From Micromonospora carbonacea (lineage in GTDB: Bacteria; Actinomycetota; Actinomycetes; Mycobacteriales; Micromonosporaceae), in contig NZ_JACHMZ010000001.1 in NCBI RefSeq assembly GCF_014205165.1, positions 7,458,501 to 7,522,500 on the forward strand: DNA of 64,000 bases. The letters run 5' to 3'. The notes under the pieces were generated by a model that was not told the origin of the DNA, ran no database searches, and saw only the letters and a list, made by a program, of their open reading frames with translations. This document shows positions 15,830 to 24,989 of the stretch, one piece after another (positions within the stretch are counted from its first letter, which is position 1; the number at the start of each line of letters is the position of its first letter). A program made the position numbers and the translations under genes.

Positions 15830-17664
15830 GTCGTGGACTGTTGTCGGCTGCCTGGTCGCTGTGGCGGACCTCGCTGCGTCAGGACCGGCGCAAGGCCGTC
15901 ACGGCGCTGGTCCTCGTCGTCGCCGGCGCGGCGGCGTGGCCCCTGGTGGCGATCATGCTGCGCGTCCTGTTCGAGGCCGCGAACGCCGGGCGGCCGGTCG
16001 CCGCGAGCCTCGCCGGGGTCGCCGTGGCGGTGCTGCTGATCGCCGGCCTGACCCTCGGCCACTTCGCGCACATCGCCTACTTCGAGCTGTCGGAGCTGGA
16101 CGTCCTGCACCTGCACCAGGAGCTGATGGACGCCACCAACGGCTCGGCCGGGATGGCCCACTTCGAGCAGCCCGAGTTCGCCGACAAGGTCAGGATCCTG
16201 GAGGAGGACGTCGAGCAGCTCCGCGTCGGCCTCCAGGCCGTGCTGACCGGCGTCGGCCTGGCCGTCGCCATGACGCTGACGACGGCGGTGCTCGCCTCGC
16301 TGCACCCGCTGCTGCTGTTGCTGCCGCTGGTCGCCGTGCCGCCGCTGCTGGCCGGTCGGTGGGCGGAGCGCATGGTCGACCGGTCGCGGGAGGCCAGCGC
16401 CGAGTCCACCCGCCGGGCCCTGGGCCTGTTCCGCCTCGCCACCCACGCCGCGTCCGGCAAGGAGCTGCGGGTCTTCGGCCTGGAGCAGGAGGTGCGCCGC
16501 CGGCACGGCCTGTTCTGGCAGGACGCCACCCGGCGGCTGTGGCGCACGCAGGCCGTGGCGAGCCTCGTCCGCATGCTCGGGCAACTGGCGTTCGCGGGCG
16601 GCTACATCGCCGCCGTGCTCCTGATCCTGCGCGACGCCGTCGCCGGCCGCCGGGGCGTGGGCGACGTCATCCTGGTCATCACCATCGCGGCGCAGGTCAA
16701 TCAGCAGGTGGCGGCCGCGGTCGGCGTCCTCCAGGACCTCCAGCGGCTGCGCAGCGTCTACCAGCGGCTCGACGAGGTGCACGGGCTGGTCCGGGCCGGG
16801 GAGCGCGCCGACCGGCCCGGGGCCCTGCCCGCCGGCCCCGGCGACCCGACCGGCCCCGCCGGTTCGGCCGCGCCGGCACCGGTGCGGCTGCGCCACGGCA
16901 TCCGGCTCGTCGGCGTCGAGCTGCGCTATCCCGGCGGGGAGCAGCCGGTGCTCGCCGGGCTCGACCTGCACCTGCCGGCGGGCGCGACCGTGGCGATCGT
17001 CGGCGACAACGGCGCCGGCAAGACCACCCTCGTCAAGCTCGTCTGCGGGCTGCTGCGCCCGACCGCCGGCCGGGTGCTCGTCGACGGCGTCGACCTGACC
17101 GACCTGTCGCTGCCCGGGTGGCGGGCCCGGATCGCGGCCGGCTTCCAGGACTTCGTACGCCTCGAACTGCCGGCCCGGCGGACCGTCGGCGTCGGCGACC
17201 TGCCCCGGCTCGACGACGAGCCGGCGGTGCGTGCCGCGTTGGGGCGTGCCGGCGCGGACGACCTCGTCGGGCAGCTCGAAGCCGGCCTGGACACCCCGCT
17301 CGGCCGCGAGTACGCCGACGGGGCCGAGCTCTCCGGCGGCCAGTGGCAGAAGCTCGCCCTCGGCCGGGCGTTCATGCGCGACGACCCCCTGCTGGTCGTC
17401 CTCGACGAGCCCGCCGCCGCCCTCGACGCCGAGGCCGAACACGCCATGTTCGAGCGGTACCGGCTCCAGGCCGCCCGGGTCGCCGCGGCCACCGGCGCGG
17501 TCAGCGTGTTCGTGTCGCACCGCTTCTCCACCGTCCAGCTCGCCGACCTGATCGTGGTGCTCGCCGACGGCCGGGTCGCCGAGCTGGGCTGCCACGCCGA
17601 CCTGATCGCCGCCGACGGCCTCTACGCGGAGATGTTCGAGCTACAGGCGAGGGCGTACCGGTGA
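15826..17664 (+). CDS. ABC exporter half-transporter 2
   Basis: A 612-residue partner of the preceding transporter. The membrane domain occupies about residues 1-320 (ALVLVVAGAAAWPLVAIML, HPLLLLLPLVAVPPLLAG). The nucleotide-binding domain has Walker A GDNGAGKTTLVKL, signature ELSGGQWQKLALGRAF and Walker B LLVVLDEPAAALD. The first signature serines and glycines are intact, so it should hydrolyse ATP. Overlap with the first half-transporter supports a heterodimer. A 58-nt gap with a clear GGAGGA ribosome site separates it from the P450 gene. Confidence 0.87.
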   Translation: MSRGLLSAAWSLWRTSLRQDRRKAVTALVLVVAGAAAWPLVAIMLRVLFEAANAGRPVAASLAGVAVAVLLIAGLTLGHFAHIAYFELSELDVLHLHQELMDATNGSAGMAHFEQPEFADKVRILEEDVEQLRVGLQAVLTGVGLAVAMTLTTAVLASLHPLLLLLPLVAVPPLLAGRWAERMVDRSREASAESTRRALGLFRLATHAASGKELRVFGLEQEVRRRHGLFWQDATRRLWRTQAVASLVRMLGQLAFAGGYIAAVLLILRDAVAGRRGVGDVILVITIAAQVNQQVAAAVGVLQDLQRLRSVYQRLDEVHGLVRAGERADRPGALPAGPGDPTGPAGSAAPAPVRLRHGIRLVGVELRYPGGEQPVLAGLDLHLPAGATVAIVGDNGAGKTTLVKLVCGLLRPTAGRVLVDGVDLTDLSLPGWRARIAAGFQDFVRLELPARRTVGVGDLPRLDDEPAVRAALGRAGADDLVGQLEAGLDTPLGREYADGAELSGGQWQKLALGRAFMRDDPLLVVLDEPAAALDAEAEHAMFERYRLQAARVAAATGAVSVFVSHRFSTVQLADLIVVLADGRVAELGCHADLIAADGLYAEMFELQARAYR

Positions 17665-17722
17665 CCGGGGCGGACGCCGAGGTCCGGCCCACCAGCCACA
17701 GCGAAGTCCGGAGGACCCGTCA

Positions 17723-18991
17723 GTGACCAGCGCGACGCACACCGCAGAGTTCGACCCCTTCTCCCCGAGCGCCATGGACGACCCCTATCCCGCGTACGCC
17801 GAGCTGCTGCGCCACGAGGAGCCGCTGTACCTGGCCGACCGCGACATGTGGCTGGTCATCCGGTACGACCACGTGCGCGCGGCGGCGAAGGACCACGGCG
17901 GGCTGTCCTCCGCCGAGGGGATCGCCTACCACCGGTCCACGCTGCCCGTGCTGTTCGGGCTCGACCAGCCCGACCACACCCGGATGCGCGGCCTGATCCG
18001 GCACGACTTCTCGCCCCGTGGCGTGCAGTTCTGGCGGCCGTTCATCGAGCAGGTCTGCGGCGAGCTGCTCGACGAGGCCGTCGCCACCGGCGACATCGAC
18101 CTCGTCCAGCAGGCGATCATCCTGCTGCCCGTCAAGGTGGTCACCACGATCGTCGGGGTGCCCAGCGACAACCTCGCCAAGCTCAAGCTGACCGCCGGGG
18201 TGCTGGAGAGCTTCATCGCCAACGCCAAGGTCGGCGAGGACGCCCCGGACGACCCCGACGAGAACGCGCTGCGGCTGCGGGCCGCCAAGTCCGCGCTCTC
18301 CTCCGTCGCCGGCCTGTCCACGTTCCTCGGCGGGCTGCTGGAGGAGCGCCGGACGCAGCCGCCCCGCAGCGACGTGGTGTCGAAGCTGTTCGCCGCCGCC
18401 GAGAAGGGCGGGGTGACCGAGAACGAGATCCTCTGGCTCTGCCTCACCCTGCTCGTCGGCGGCCAGGAGACCATGACGCACTTCCTGGGCAACATGCTGG
18501 ACGCGCTGCTGAACCACCCCGACCAGTTCCGCCTGGTGCGCGACCGGCCCGAGCTGATCCCGGCGACGATCGAGGAGACGGCCCGCTTCTACCCGCCCGT
18601 GCAGAACGTCTTCCGCACCGCCACGACCGACGTCGTCGTCGGCAACACCACCATCCCGAGGGACGCCCGGGTCGAGCTGTCGTTCGCGGCGGCCAACCGC
18701 GACCCGCGCAAGTTCCCCGACCCCGACGCCTACCGGATCGACCGCCGCACCGACGGGCACCTGGGGTTCGGGGCGGGTATCCACACCTGCGTCGGCATGC
18801 ACCTGGCCCGCCTCCAGGCGGCGACGTTCCTGCGCCTGCTCATCGAGCGCACCGACGACATCGAGCTGATCGGCGAGCTGGTCAAGATCCCCAGCCCGGC
18901 GTTCCGGGGGCTCGACCACCTGCCGCTGCGCCTCACCCCGAAGGGCGGTCGCCCGGCCGCCGCGCCGGTGAACGGGGGGCACCGTGCGTGA
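17723..18991 (+). CDS. Cytochrome P450
   Basis: A 422-residue soluble bacterial P450. The heme-binding loop GFGAGIHTCVGMHLAR has the thiolate ligand at Cys356. The ExxR pair is in EETARF. The I-helix oxygen motif is GGQET rather than the common AGxET/D, so the first alanine is replaced by glycine. The GTG start has GGAGGA 8 nt upstream. The stop overlaps the condensation gene by 8 nt. It needs external ferredoxin and reductase, not encoded in the window. It probably hydroxylates, epoxidises or desaturates a carrier-bound or late intermediate. Confidence 0.92.
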   Translation: MTSATHTAEFDPFSPSAMDDPYPAYAELLRHEEPLYLADRDMWLVIRYDHVRAAAKDHGGLSSAEGIAYHRSTLPVLFGLDQPDHTRMRGLIRHDFSPRGVQFWRPFIEQVCGELLDEAVATGDIDLVQQAIILLPVKVVTTIVGVPSDNLAKLKLTAGVLESFIANAKVGEDAPDDPDENALRLRAAKSALSSVAGLSTFLGGLLEERRTQPPRSDVVSKLFAAAEKGGVTENEILWLCLTLLVGGQETMTHFLGNMLDALLNHPDQFRLVRDRPELIPATIEETARFYPPVQNVFRTATTDVVVGNTTIPRDARVELSFAAANRDPRKFPDPDAYRIDRRTDGHLGFGAGIHTCVGMHLARLQAATFLRLLIERTDDIELIGELVKIPSPAFRGLDHLPLRLTPKGGRPAAAPVNGGHRA

Positions 18992-20792
18992 CGCGACCAC
19001 CGGCGGCCCGCCGGACCCGGCCGTGCTCGACCTGCCGTTCGCCGTGGGCGAGGCCGCGTCGGGGCCGTTGACCTGGGCGCAGAGCGTGATGTGGGACGCG
19101 ATGCAGTGGTTCGGCAAGGAGGCGAACCAGTTCAACATCGGCCAGCCCCTCGTGCTCGCCGAGCCCGTCGGGCAGGCCCGGCTGCTCGCTTCCCTGCGGG
19201 GCCTGGTCGAGGCGCACCAGACGCTGCGGACCCGGTACGTGGCCCGGTCGGGCCAGCCCCGCCAGGAGGTCCACGCCACGGGGCGGTACGACGTGGCGGT
19301 GGCCGACGGGCACGACGACCCGGCGCGCGTCGCGGGGGAGCTGGCCGGGCGGCTGGCGGAGACCGCGTTCGACCACGAGGCCGAGTGGCCGCTGCGGGTC
19401 GGCTGCGTCGTCGACGGGGAGCGCCGGGTCACCGCCGTGGCGCTCGTCGGGTCGCACCTGGCGTTCGACGGCTGGGCGTTCAACACGTTCGTCGACCTCC
19501 TGCGCGCCGGGCTCAGCGGCGATTCCGAGCAGCCGGCGTCGCCCGCCGGTGTCGAGCCGCCCGCCGGTGTCGAGCCGCCCGCCGGTGCCGAGCCGTCGGC
19601 CGGCGCCGGCGTGCCGCAGGCGCTGGAGCAGGCCGCCTTCGAGGGCTCACCCGCCGGTCAGCAGCAGAGCCGGCTCGGGCTGCGGCACTGGGAACAGGGC
19701 CTGTCCACCGCGCCGGCGTCCATGTTCGACCTGCCGCGCGCGGCAACCGGCGACCAGCCCATCGAGCGGCACCTGCTCGACTCGGCGGCGGTCGCCGCGG
19801 CGGCGGCGACCCTCGCGGCGCGGACCCGCACGTCGTTCTCGACCGTGCTGCTCTGCCTCACCACGCTCGTGCTGACCGCCTACAACGGCCATGACACCGC
19901 CGTGCTCAAGCTGATCACGGGCAACCGGCTCGACCGGCGCAGCCGCGACCTGATCGCGCTGAACACCCTGGACGCGCTACTGGCGTTCACCGTGCCGCGC
20001 GACGTGGACCTGCTCACCGCCATCCGGCAGACCCACCGCCCCGCGTTCGACGCGTACCGCCGGGCGCAGTGCGACCCGCGCGCCGTCGCGACGGTGGTCG
20101 AGGAGTCGGGCCGGCGGCGGGGCGTGTCGTTCGACCTCTCCACCTACTTCAACAACGGCCACCGGGGCAACGACTGGGCGGTCACCGGCCCGGAACCGGG
20201 GCCGGACCGGCTCGCCGAGCTGCGCCGCGAGTCCCGCTACACGCGGCTGGACCCGTTGCCGCGCAGCGACATGAAGTTCATGGTCGCCGCCAGCAACGGC
20301 GGCGCGGGCGTCTGCCGCCTCGGCCTGCTGGTGGACACGACGTACCTGCCGGGCGCGCTCGGCGAGACCATCGTGCGGGGCATCGAGACGCTGCTGTGCG
20401 ACGCGGTCGCCGAGGAGGTCGGCGTCGCCGAGATCCCCGGCCGGATCGGCCTCGCCCCCGCCGTGCGGGGCGCGGACTGGGTGCGTACCCCCGCCGGCTG
20501 GGTGCGCCCCGCCGACGTGGCGGAGCTGGTCCGCGAGGCGGCCGGGGGCGTCGAGGTCGCCGTCCTCCCCGCCGGGCCCGCGCCGGGCACCGGGCTGACG
20601 GCGTACGTCGCCGACGCGTCGGCCGTACCCGAGGAGTTGCACCGGCGCGTGCTGGACCTGCTGCCGGGCCGCACGGGCGTGGCCGCGCCCGACGGGTACG
20701 TCGCCTGCGCGGCGGCCCCGCCCGCCGGGGCCGGGCCCGACGCCTGGCGGGGCGTGCCCGTCGTGGCGCGTGGCCCGGGGCGGCCGGCATGA
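18984..20792 (+). CDS. Free-standing condensation-domain protein
   Basis: A 602-residue NRPS condensation-like protein without carrier or full adenylation domain. The catalytic motif normally written HHxxxDG reads SHLAFDG here: the catalytic second histidine (His158) and Asp162 remain while the first histidine is serine. Residues 185-205 carry three copies of an 18-bp repeat. After the condensation fold (to about residue 480), the last 110 residues resemble the small C-terminal lobe of an adenylation domain and lack its catalytic lysine motif. Such stand-alone enzymes form amide or ester bonds between two carrier-bound partners, or release a chain. Substrates are unknown. The start GTG lies inside the end of the P450 gene. 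Confidence 0.8.
   Translation: MRDATTGGPPDPAVLDLPFAVGEAASGPLTWAQSVMWDAMQWFGKEANQFNIGQPLVLAEPVGQARLLASLRGLVEAHQTLRTRYVARSGQPRQEVHATGRYDVAVADGHDDPARVAGELAGRLAETAFDHEAEWPLRVGCVVDGERRVTAVALVGSHLAFDGWAFNTFVDLLRAGLSGDSEQPASPAGVEPPAGVEPPAGAEPSAGAGVPQALEQAAFEGSPAGQQQSRLGLRHWEQGLSTAPASMFDLPRAATGDQPIERHLLDSAAVAAAAATLAARTRTSFSTVLLCLTTLVLTAYNGHDTAVLKLITGNRLDRRSRDLIALNTLDALLAFTVPRDVDLLTAIRQTHRPAFDAYRRAQCDPRAVATVVEESGRRRGVSFDLSTYFNNGHRGNDWAVTGPEPGPDRLAELRRESRYTRLDPLPRSDMKFMVAASNGGAGVCRLGLLVDTTYLPGALGETIVRGIETLLCDAVAEEVGVAEIPGRIGLAPAVRGADWVRTPAGWVRPADVAELVREAAGGVEVAVLPAGPAPGTGLTAYVADASAVPEELHRRVLDLLPGRTGVAAPDGYVACAAAPPAGAGPDAWRGVPVVARGPGRPA
19541..19594 (+). repeat. 18-bp tandem repeat x3 in condensation gene
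   Basis: The unit GCCCGCCGGTGTCGAGCC occurs three times, the last copy with one substitution. It encodes a repeated six-residue PAGVEP unit in a loop between the two halves of the condensation fold. It keeps the frame, so it changes only loop length. Confidence 0.85.
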
Positions 20793-20949
20793 CCGGCGGG
20801 GCCGTCCGGGCGACCGGCGGGAGGGCTGGCGCGACCGGCGGGAGGGGTGGCGTGGGTGGCGACCGCCGTGCGGACAACTGCCGCGCGGACACGGCGATTG
20901 ATAGTCTGCGGTGGGTCGTTCGATGCCTGAGAAGTGGGGCCGTGGCGGG

Positions 20950-22209
20950 ATGGTAGGGGGCGACGTCGTCATCACCGGCATCGGCGCCGTCACGCCGCTC
21001 GGCCTCGACCGGGAGAGCACCTGGCACGGCCTGCTGGCCGGCAAGTCCGGCGTCGGCGCGATCACCGCGTTCGACGCCGCCGACCTGCCCACCCGCATCG
21101 CCGCCGAGGTGCGGGGCTTCGACCCGGCGGCGCACTTCACCCCGAAGCGGGCCCGCCGGATGGCGCGGTTCAGCCAGTTCGCGGTCGTCGCCGCGCGGGA
21201 GGCGGTCGCCGACGCGCGGCTGGCCGTCGACCCCGAGCACGCCGACCGGGTGGGCGTGGTGGTCAACGCGGCCGTCGCCGGTTTCGACACCGTCGAGGCG
21301 GCCACCCGGGGGCTCCTCGCGCCCGTGCCGTCCGCGCCCAGCGCCCAGTTCGTGCCGTCCTCCCTGACCAACATGCCGGCCTGCGAGATCGCCATCGACC
21401 TGGGCGCGCACGGGCCCGTCAACGCCAGCGCCCTGGCCTGCGCCAGCGGCGCGTACGCGCTGCTCGACGCCCGCCGCCTGATCCTCAGCGGCGAGGCGGA
21501 CGTGGTCGTCTGCGGCGGCACCGACGCGGCGATCACCCCGGCCATGTTCGCCGGCCTGGTGAGCATGGGCGCGATGTCCGAGCGCAACGCCGACCCGGCC
21601 GGCGCCAGCCGGCCGTTCGCCGCCGACCGCGACGGCTTCGTCTTCGGCGAGGGCGCGGTGGTGCTGGTCCTGGAGTCGGCCGAGCACGCCCGCCGCCGGG
21701 GGGCCACCCCCTACGCCACCCTCGCCGGTGGCGCGTTGACCAGCGACGCGTTCCACGTGAGCGCCCCCGCCCCGGGCGGCGTGCACGCCGCCGCCGCGAT
21801 CCGGCAGGCCGTGGCCCGCTCCGGGCTGCGCCCCGACGACGTCGACTACATCTGCGCCCACGGCACCTCGACGAAGGCCAACGACCGCACGGAGACCGTG
21901 GCGATCCGCGCCGCGTTCGGCGATGCCGCCGACCGGGTGGCGGTCAGCGCGCCCAAGTCGATGCTCGGCCACCTGATCGGCGCGGCCGGGGCGCTCGGCG
22001 CGATGGTGTGCGCCATGGCGATCCGCGAGCAGGTCGTGCCGCCCACGATCAACCTGCACGAGCCGGACCCGGAGTGCGACCTGGACTACGTGCCGCACCA
22101 GGCCAGGGAGATGCCCGTGCGGGCCGCGCTCACCAACGCCTTCGGCTTCGGCGGGCAGAACTGCGTCGCCGTCTTCACCGCGCCACCGTCCCGAGGAGAG
22201 CCCAGATGA
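20950..22209 (+). CDS. FabF-like beta-ketoacyl-ACP synthase
   Basis: A 419-residue ketosynthase of the KASII type. The active-site Cys164 is in ALACASGAY; the two histidines are His304 (HGTSTK) and His341 (MLGHLIGAAG), so the full triad is intact. No chain-length factor lies beside it, unlike type II aromatic PKS loci. It should elongate an ACP-bound acyl chain with malonyl-ACP. The ATG at 20950 gives the normal FabF start (VVITGIGAVTPLG). In-frame ATG 20923 and GTG 20911 are alternatives. The 157 bases upstream are the longest gap in the operon and contain an AT-richer patch (GATTGATAGT near 20896) that could be a promoter. The stop overlaps the aminotransferase start. Confidence 0.88.
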   Translation: MVGGDVVITGIGAVTPLGLDRESTWHGLLAGKSGVGAITAFDAADLPTRIAAEVRGFDPAAHFTPKRARRMARFSQFAVVAAREAVADARLAVDPEHADRVGVVVNAAVAGFDTVEAATRGLLAPVPSAPSAQFVPSSLTNMPACEIAIDLGAHGPVNASALACASGAYALLDARRLILSGEADVVVCGGTDAAITPAMFAGLVSMGAMSERNADPAGASRPFAADRDGFVFGEGAVVLVLESAEHARRRGATPYATLAGGALTSDAFHVSAPAPGGVHAAAAIRQAVARSGLRPDDVDYICAHGTSTKANDRTETVAIRAAFGDAADRVAVSAPKSMLGHLIGAAGALGAMVCAMAIREQVVPPTINLHEPDPECDLDYVPHQAREMPVRAALTNAFGFGGQNCVAVFTAPPSRGEPR

Positions 22210-23291
22210 CCGCCGAGTTCCGGTTGCGGCGAACCGACCACCCGACTTCCCCGCAGGCGCGGGAGGAGATCCTCGCCGACCCCGGGTTCGGCCGGCACTT
22301 CACCGACCACATGGTCACCGTGACGTGGACGCCCGACGCGGGCTGGCACGACCACCAGGTCACCGCGCTGGCCCCGTTCACCCTGCACCCCGGCGCGGCC
22401 GTCCTGCACTACGCGCAGGAGATCCTCGAAGGGCTCAAGGCGTTCCGCCGCGCCGACGGCAGCATCTGGCTGTTCCGGCCCGGCCTCAACGCGCGCCGGT
22501 TCGCCGCGTCCGCCGACCGGATGGTCCTGCCCGAGCTGGACGAGGAGACCTTCGTCGAGAGCGTCGCCGCGCTGGTCCGCGCCGACGAGGCGTGGGTGCC
22601 GCCGTACGGCGGGGAGCAGAGCCTCTACCTGCGCCCGTTCATGTTCGCCGCGGAGGCGTTCCTCGGGGTGCGGCCGGCGCAGCAGGTCACCTACTGCGTG
22701 ATCGCCTGCCCGGCCGGGTCGTACTTCCCCAACGGGGTCACCGGCGTGACGCTGTGGATCTCCACGAAGTACAGCCGGGCGTCGATCGGCGGCACCGGCG
22801 CGGCCAAGTGCGGCGGCAACTACGCCGCGAGCCTCGCCCCGCAGCGCGAGGCGCTGGGGCACGGCTGCGAGCAGGTGCTCTACCTGGGCGGCGAGCAGCG
22901 CCGCGACATCGACGAGTCGGGCACCATGAACGTCTTCTTCGTGACCCGCGACCAGCAGCTCGTCACCCCGAGCCTCGGCACGATCCTCGACGGGGTGACC
23001 CGCGACAGCGTGCTGACGCTGGCCGCCGAGCACGGCCTCGACCCGGTGGAGCGGTCGATCGGCATGGACGAGATCCGCGACGGGCTCGCCGACGGCACGG
23101 TCACGGAGGCGTTCGCGGCCGGCACCGCCGCCGTGATCACCCCGATCATCGGGTTCAAGAGCGAGGAGTTCGCCGCCGAGGTCGGCGACGGCACCCCCGG
23201 CAAGTACACCCGCCAGTTCCGCACCCACCTGCTCGACATCCAGTACGGCCGGGCCGAGGACACCCACGGCTGGATGCACCGGGTCCTGTAG
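22206..23291 (+). CDS. ilvE: Branched-chain amino acid aminotransferase
   Basis: A 361-residue fold-type IV PLP aminotransferase, full length for bacterial BCAT. Recognisable family blocks are LHYAQEILEGLKAFR, LYLRPFMFAAE, GTGAAKCGGNYAASL with the PLP-binding lysine, and DESGTMNVFFV. Its position between two ketosynthases suggests a dedicated role: either supplying or consuming a 2-oxo acid for a starter unit, or placing an amino group on a chain made by the synthases. It is probably a pathway paralogue rather than the housekeeping IlvE. ATGA overlap with the upstream synthase; TAGTG overlap with the downstream one. Confidence 0.88.
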   Translation: MTAEFRLRRTDHPTSPQAREEILADPGFGRHFTDHMVTVTWTPDAGWHDHQVTALAPFTLHPGAAVLHYAQEILEGLKAFRRADGSIWLFRPGLNARRFAASADRMVLPELDEETFVESVAALVRADEAWVPPYGGEQSLYLRPFMFAAEAFLGVRPAQQVTYCVIACPAGSYFPNGVTGVTLWISTKYSRASIGGTGAAKCGGNYAASLAPQREALGHGCEQVLYLGGEQRRDIDESGTMNVFFVTRDQQLVTPSLGTILDGVTRDSVLTLAAEHGLDPVERSIGMDEIRDGLADGTVTEAFAAGTAAVITPIIGFKSEEFAAEVGDGTPGKYTRQFRTHLLDIQYGRAEDTHGWMHRVL

Positions 23292-24904
23292 TGGGCACAC
23301 CGATCGCGGTGGTCGGGATGGCCGTCCGCGCGCCGGGCGGCATCGCCGACCTCGACGCGTACTGGTCGGCCATCCTGCACGCCCGCGACCTCACCGGCGA
23401 CCTGCCGGCCGACCGGCGCGACGCGTTCGGCGCGGCGTGGGACGGCATGGTCACCCGGGGCGGTTACCTCGACGCGGCGTTCGACTTCGACCCGAAGTTC
23501 TTCGGCATCGCGCCGAAGGAGGCCCGGGTGCTCGACCCGCAGCACCGGCTGCTGCTGGAGGTCGCCTGGGAGGCGTTCGAGCACGCGGCGATCCCCGTCG
23601 CCGCCGTCGCCGCGTCCACCGGCGTGTTCGTCGGCATCACCGGCCGGGACTACTGGCAGTGGCTCTCCGGCGACCCCAACTCCTACTGGACCATCGGCAA
23701 CGGCCACGCCTTCGCCGCCGGCCGGGTCGCGTACACCCTGGGGTTGGGGGGTCCGGTGTTCGCGCTGGACACGGCGTGCTCGTCGTCGCTGGTGTCCGTG
23801 CACACCGCGTGCCGGGCGCTGGCCGCCGACGACTGCGACATGGCCCTCGCGGGCGGCGTCAACCTGGTCCTCGCCCCAGGCACCACCCGGGCGGTGGCGC
23901 AGACCGGCGCGCTGTCGCCGCAGGGCCGCTCCCGCCCGTTCGACGCCGACGCGAACGGGTTCGTCCGGGGCGAGGGCTGTGGCCTGCTGCTGCTCAAGCG
24001 GCTCGCCGACGCCCGCCGGGACCGCGACCGTGTCCTCGCTGTGATCGGCGGCACCGGCATCAACCACGACGGGCGCACGGCGACGTTCACGACGCCGAAC
24101 GTGTCCGCGCAGGCGGGGCTCATCGACACCGTCCTCGCGGCGGCCGGCGTGTCCGCGCGGGACGTCGGCTACCACGAGGCGCACGGCACGGGCACCCCGC
24201 TGGGCGACCCCGCCGAGCTGGAGGCGGTCGTGGCCGCGCTCGGCCGCCGCGACGGCCGCCCGCTGTACGTGGGCTCGGTCAAGGGCAACCTCGGGCACAC
24301 CGAGTCGGCCGCCGGGGTGCTCGGGCTGGTGAAGGCCGTGCTGTGCCTGCACCACCGCACGATCGCCCCGCAGGCCAACTACCGGGCGCTCAACCCGCGC
24401 GTCGACCTGTCGGGCACCGGCATCGAGATCCCGGGGTCGCCGGTGCCGTGGGACGACCGGCTGGGCCCCTGCGCGTCGACGAGCTCGTACGGGATGAGCG
24501 GCACCAACGCCTTCGCGGTGCTGTCCCCGGCACCGCCGCCCGAGCCGGGCGCCGCCGTGCCCGCCCCGCGCGGCTTCCCCGTGTCGGCCGCCACCCCGGG
24601 CGCGCTCGCCGAGCTCGCCGGCCGGTACGCGGCGCACCTGGCCGCCCTGCCCGGGGCGGACTACCCGGCGTTCGCCTCGACCGCCACCGGCGGCCGTACC
24701 CGGCTCAAGCACGCGGTGTGGGTCGAGGCGGCGGACCCGGGCGGCGCGGCGACGGCGCTGGCGGCCCTGGCCGCGGGCGAGACCCACCCGGCCGTGCGGG
24801 CGCTCGGCGCGGACGAGCCGGTGCCGGTCCCGCCCGGCCGGGCGGTCGTCTCGCTGCCCGGCTACCCGTGGCAGCGCGGCACCTACCTCTCCGCCCCGGC
24901 CTGA
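23291..24904 (+). CDS. Type I PKS ketosynthase lacking an acyltransferase
   Basis: A 537-residue stand-alone modular-type ketosynthase. Active-site Cys163 is in DTACSSSLVSVHTAC, and His298 (HGTGTPLGDP) and His336 (GNLGHTESAAG) complete the triad. After about residue 430 the usual KS-AT linker follows (FPVSAATPGALAELAGRYAA), but no acyltransferase. The protein then ends in a motif, LPGYPWQRGTYL, that normally lies just after an acyltransferase in PKS modules. It therefore looks like a module fragment from which the acyltransferase was cleanly removed. It may condense a carrier-bound acyl chain using a trans-supplied extender. GTG start. Confidence 0.87.
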   Translation: MGTPIAVVGMAVRAPGGIADLDAYWSAILHARDLTGDLPADRRDAFGAAWDGMVTRGGYLDAAFDFDPKFFGIAPKEARVLDPQHRLLLEVAWEAFEHAAIPVAAVAASTGVFVGITGRDYWQWLSGDPNSYWTIGNGHAFAAGRVAYTLGLGGPVFALDTACSSSLVSVHTACRALAADDCDMALAGGVNLVLAPGTTRAVAQTGALSPQGRSRPFDADANGFVRGEGCGLLLLKRLADARRDRDRVLAVIGGTGINHDGRTATFTTPNVSAQAGLIDTVLAAAGVSARDVGYHEAHGTGTPLGDPAELEAVVAALGRRDGRPLYVGSVKGNLGHTESAAGVLGLVKAVLCLHHRTIAPQANYRALNPRVDLSGTGIEIPGSPVPWDDRLGPCASTSSYGMSGTNAFAVLSPAPPPEPGAAVPAPRGFPVSAATPGALAELAGRYAAHLAALPGADYPAFASTATGGRTRLKHAVWVEAADPGGAATALAALAAGETHPAVRALGADEPVPVPPGRAVVSLPGYPWQRGTYLSAPA

Positions 24905-24926
24905 CCGCCCCGGCCGGCACCTCCGC

Positions 24927-24965
24927 CCGGCTCGGGCCCGGTCGGCTTCGCTCCGGCCCGGCCGG
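24927..24965. terminator. Bidirectional hairpin between convergent genes
   Basis: Bases 24927-24931 plus 24933-24938 pair with 24955-24965, giving an 11-bp G+C stem with one bulged T and a 16-nt loop. It lies between the ketosynthase and the convergent thioesterase. No T-run is present, which is common for terminators in this group. Confidence 0.5.
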
Positions 24966-24989
24966 CCACCTGCCGCCGCCGGTGGGCGG

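Noticed and set aside
20950..24904. The two ketosynthases as an aromatic type II PKS KS/chain-length-factor pair
   Set aside because: Both keep the active-site cysteine and belong to different classes (FabF-like and modular type I); no cyclase or aromatase is present.
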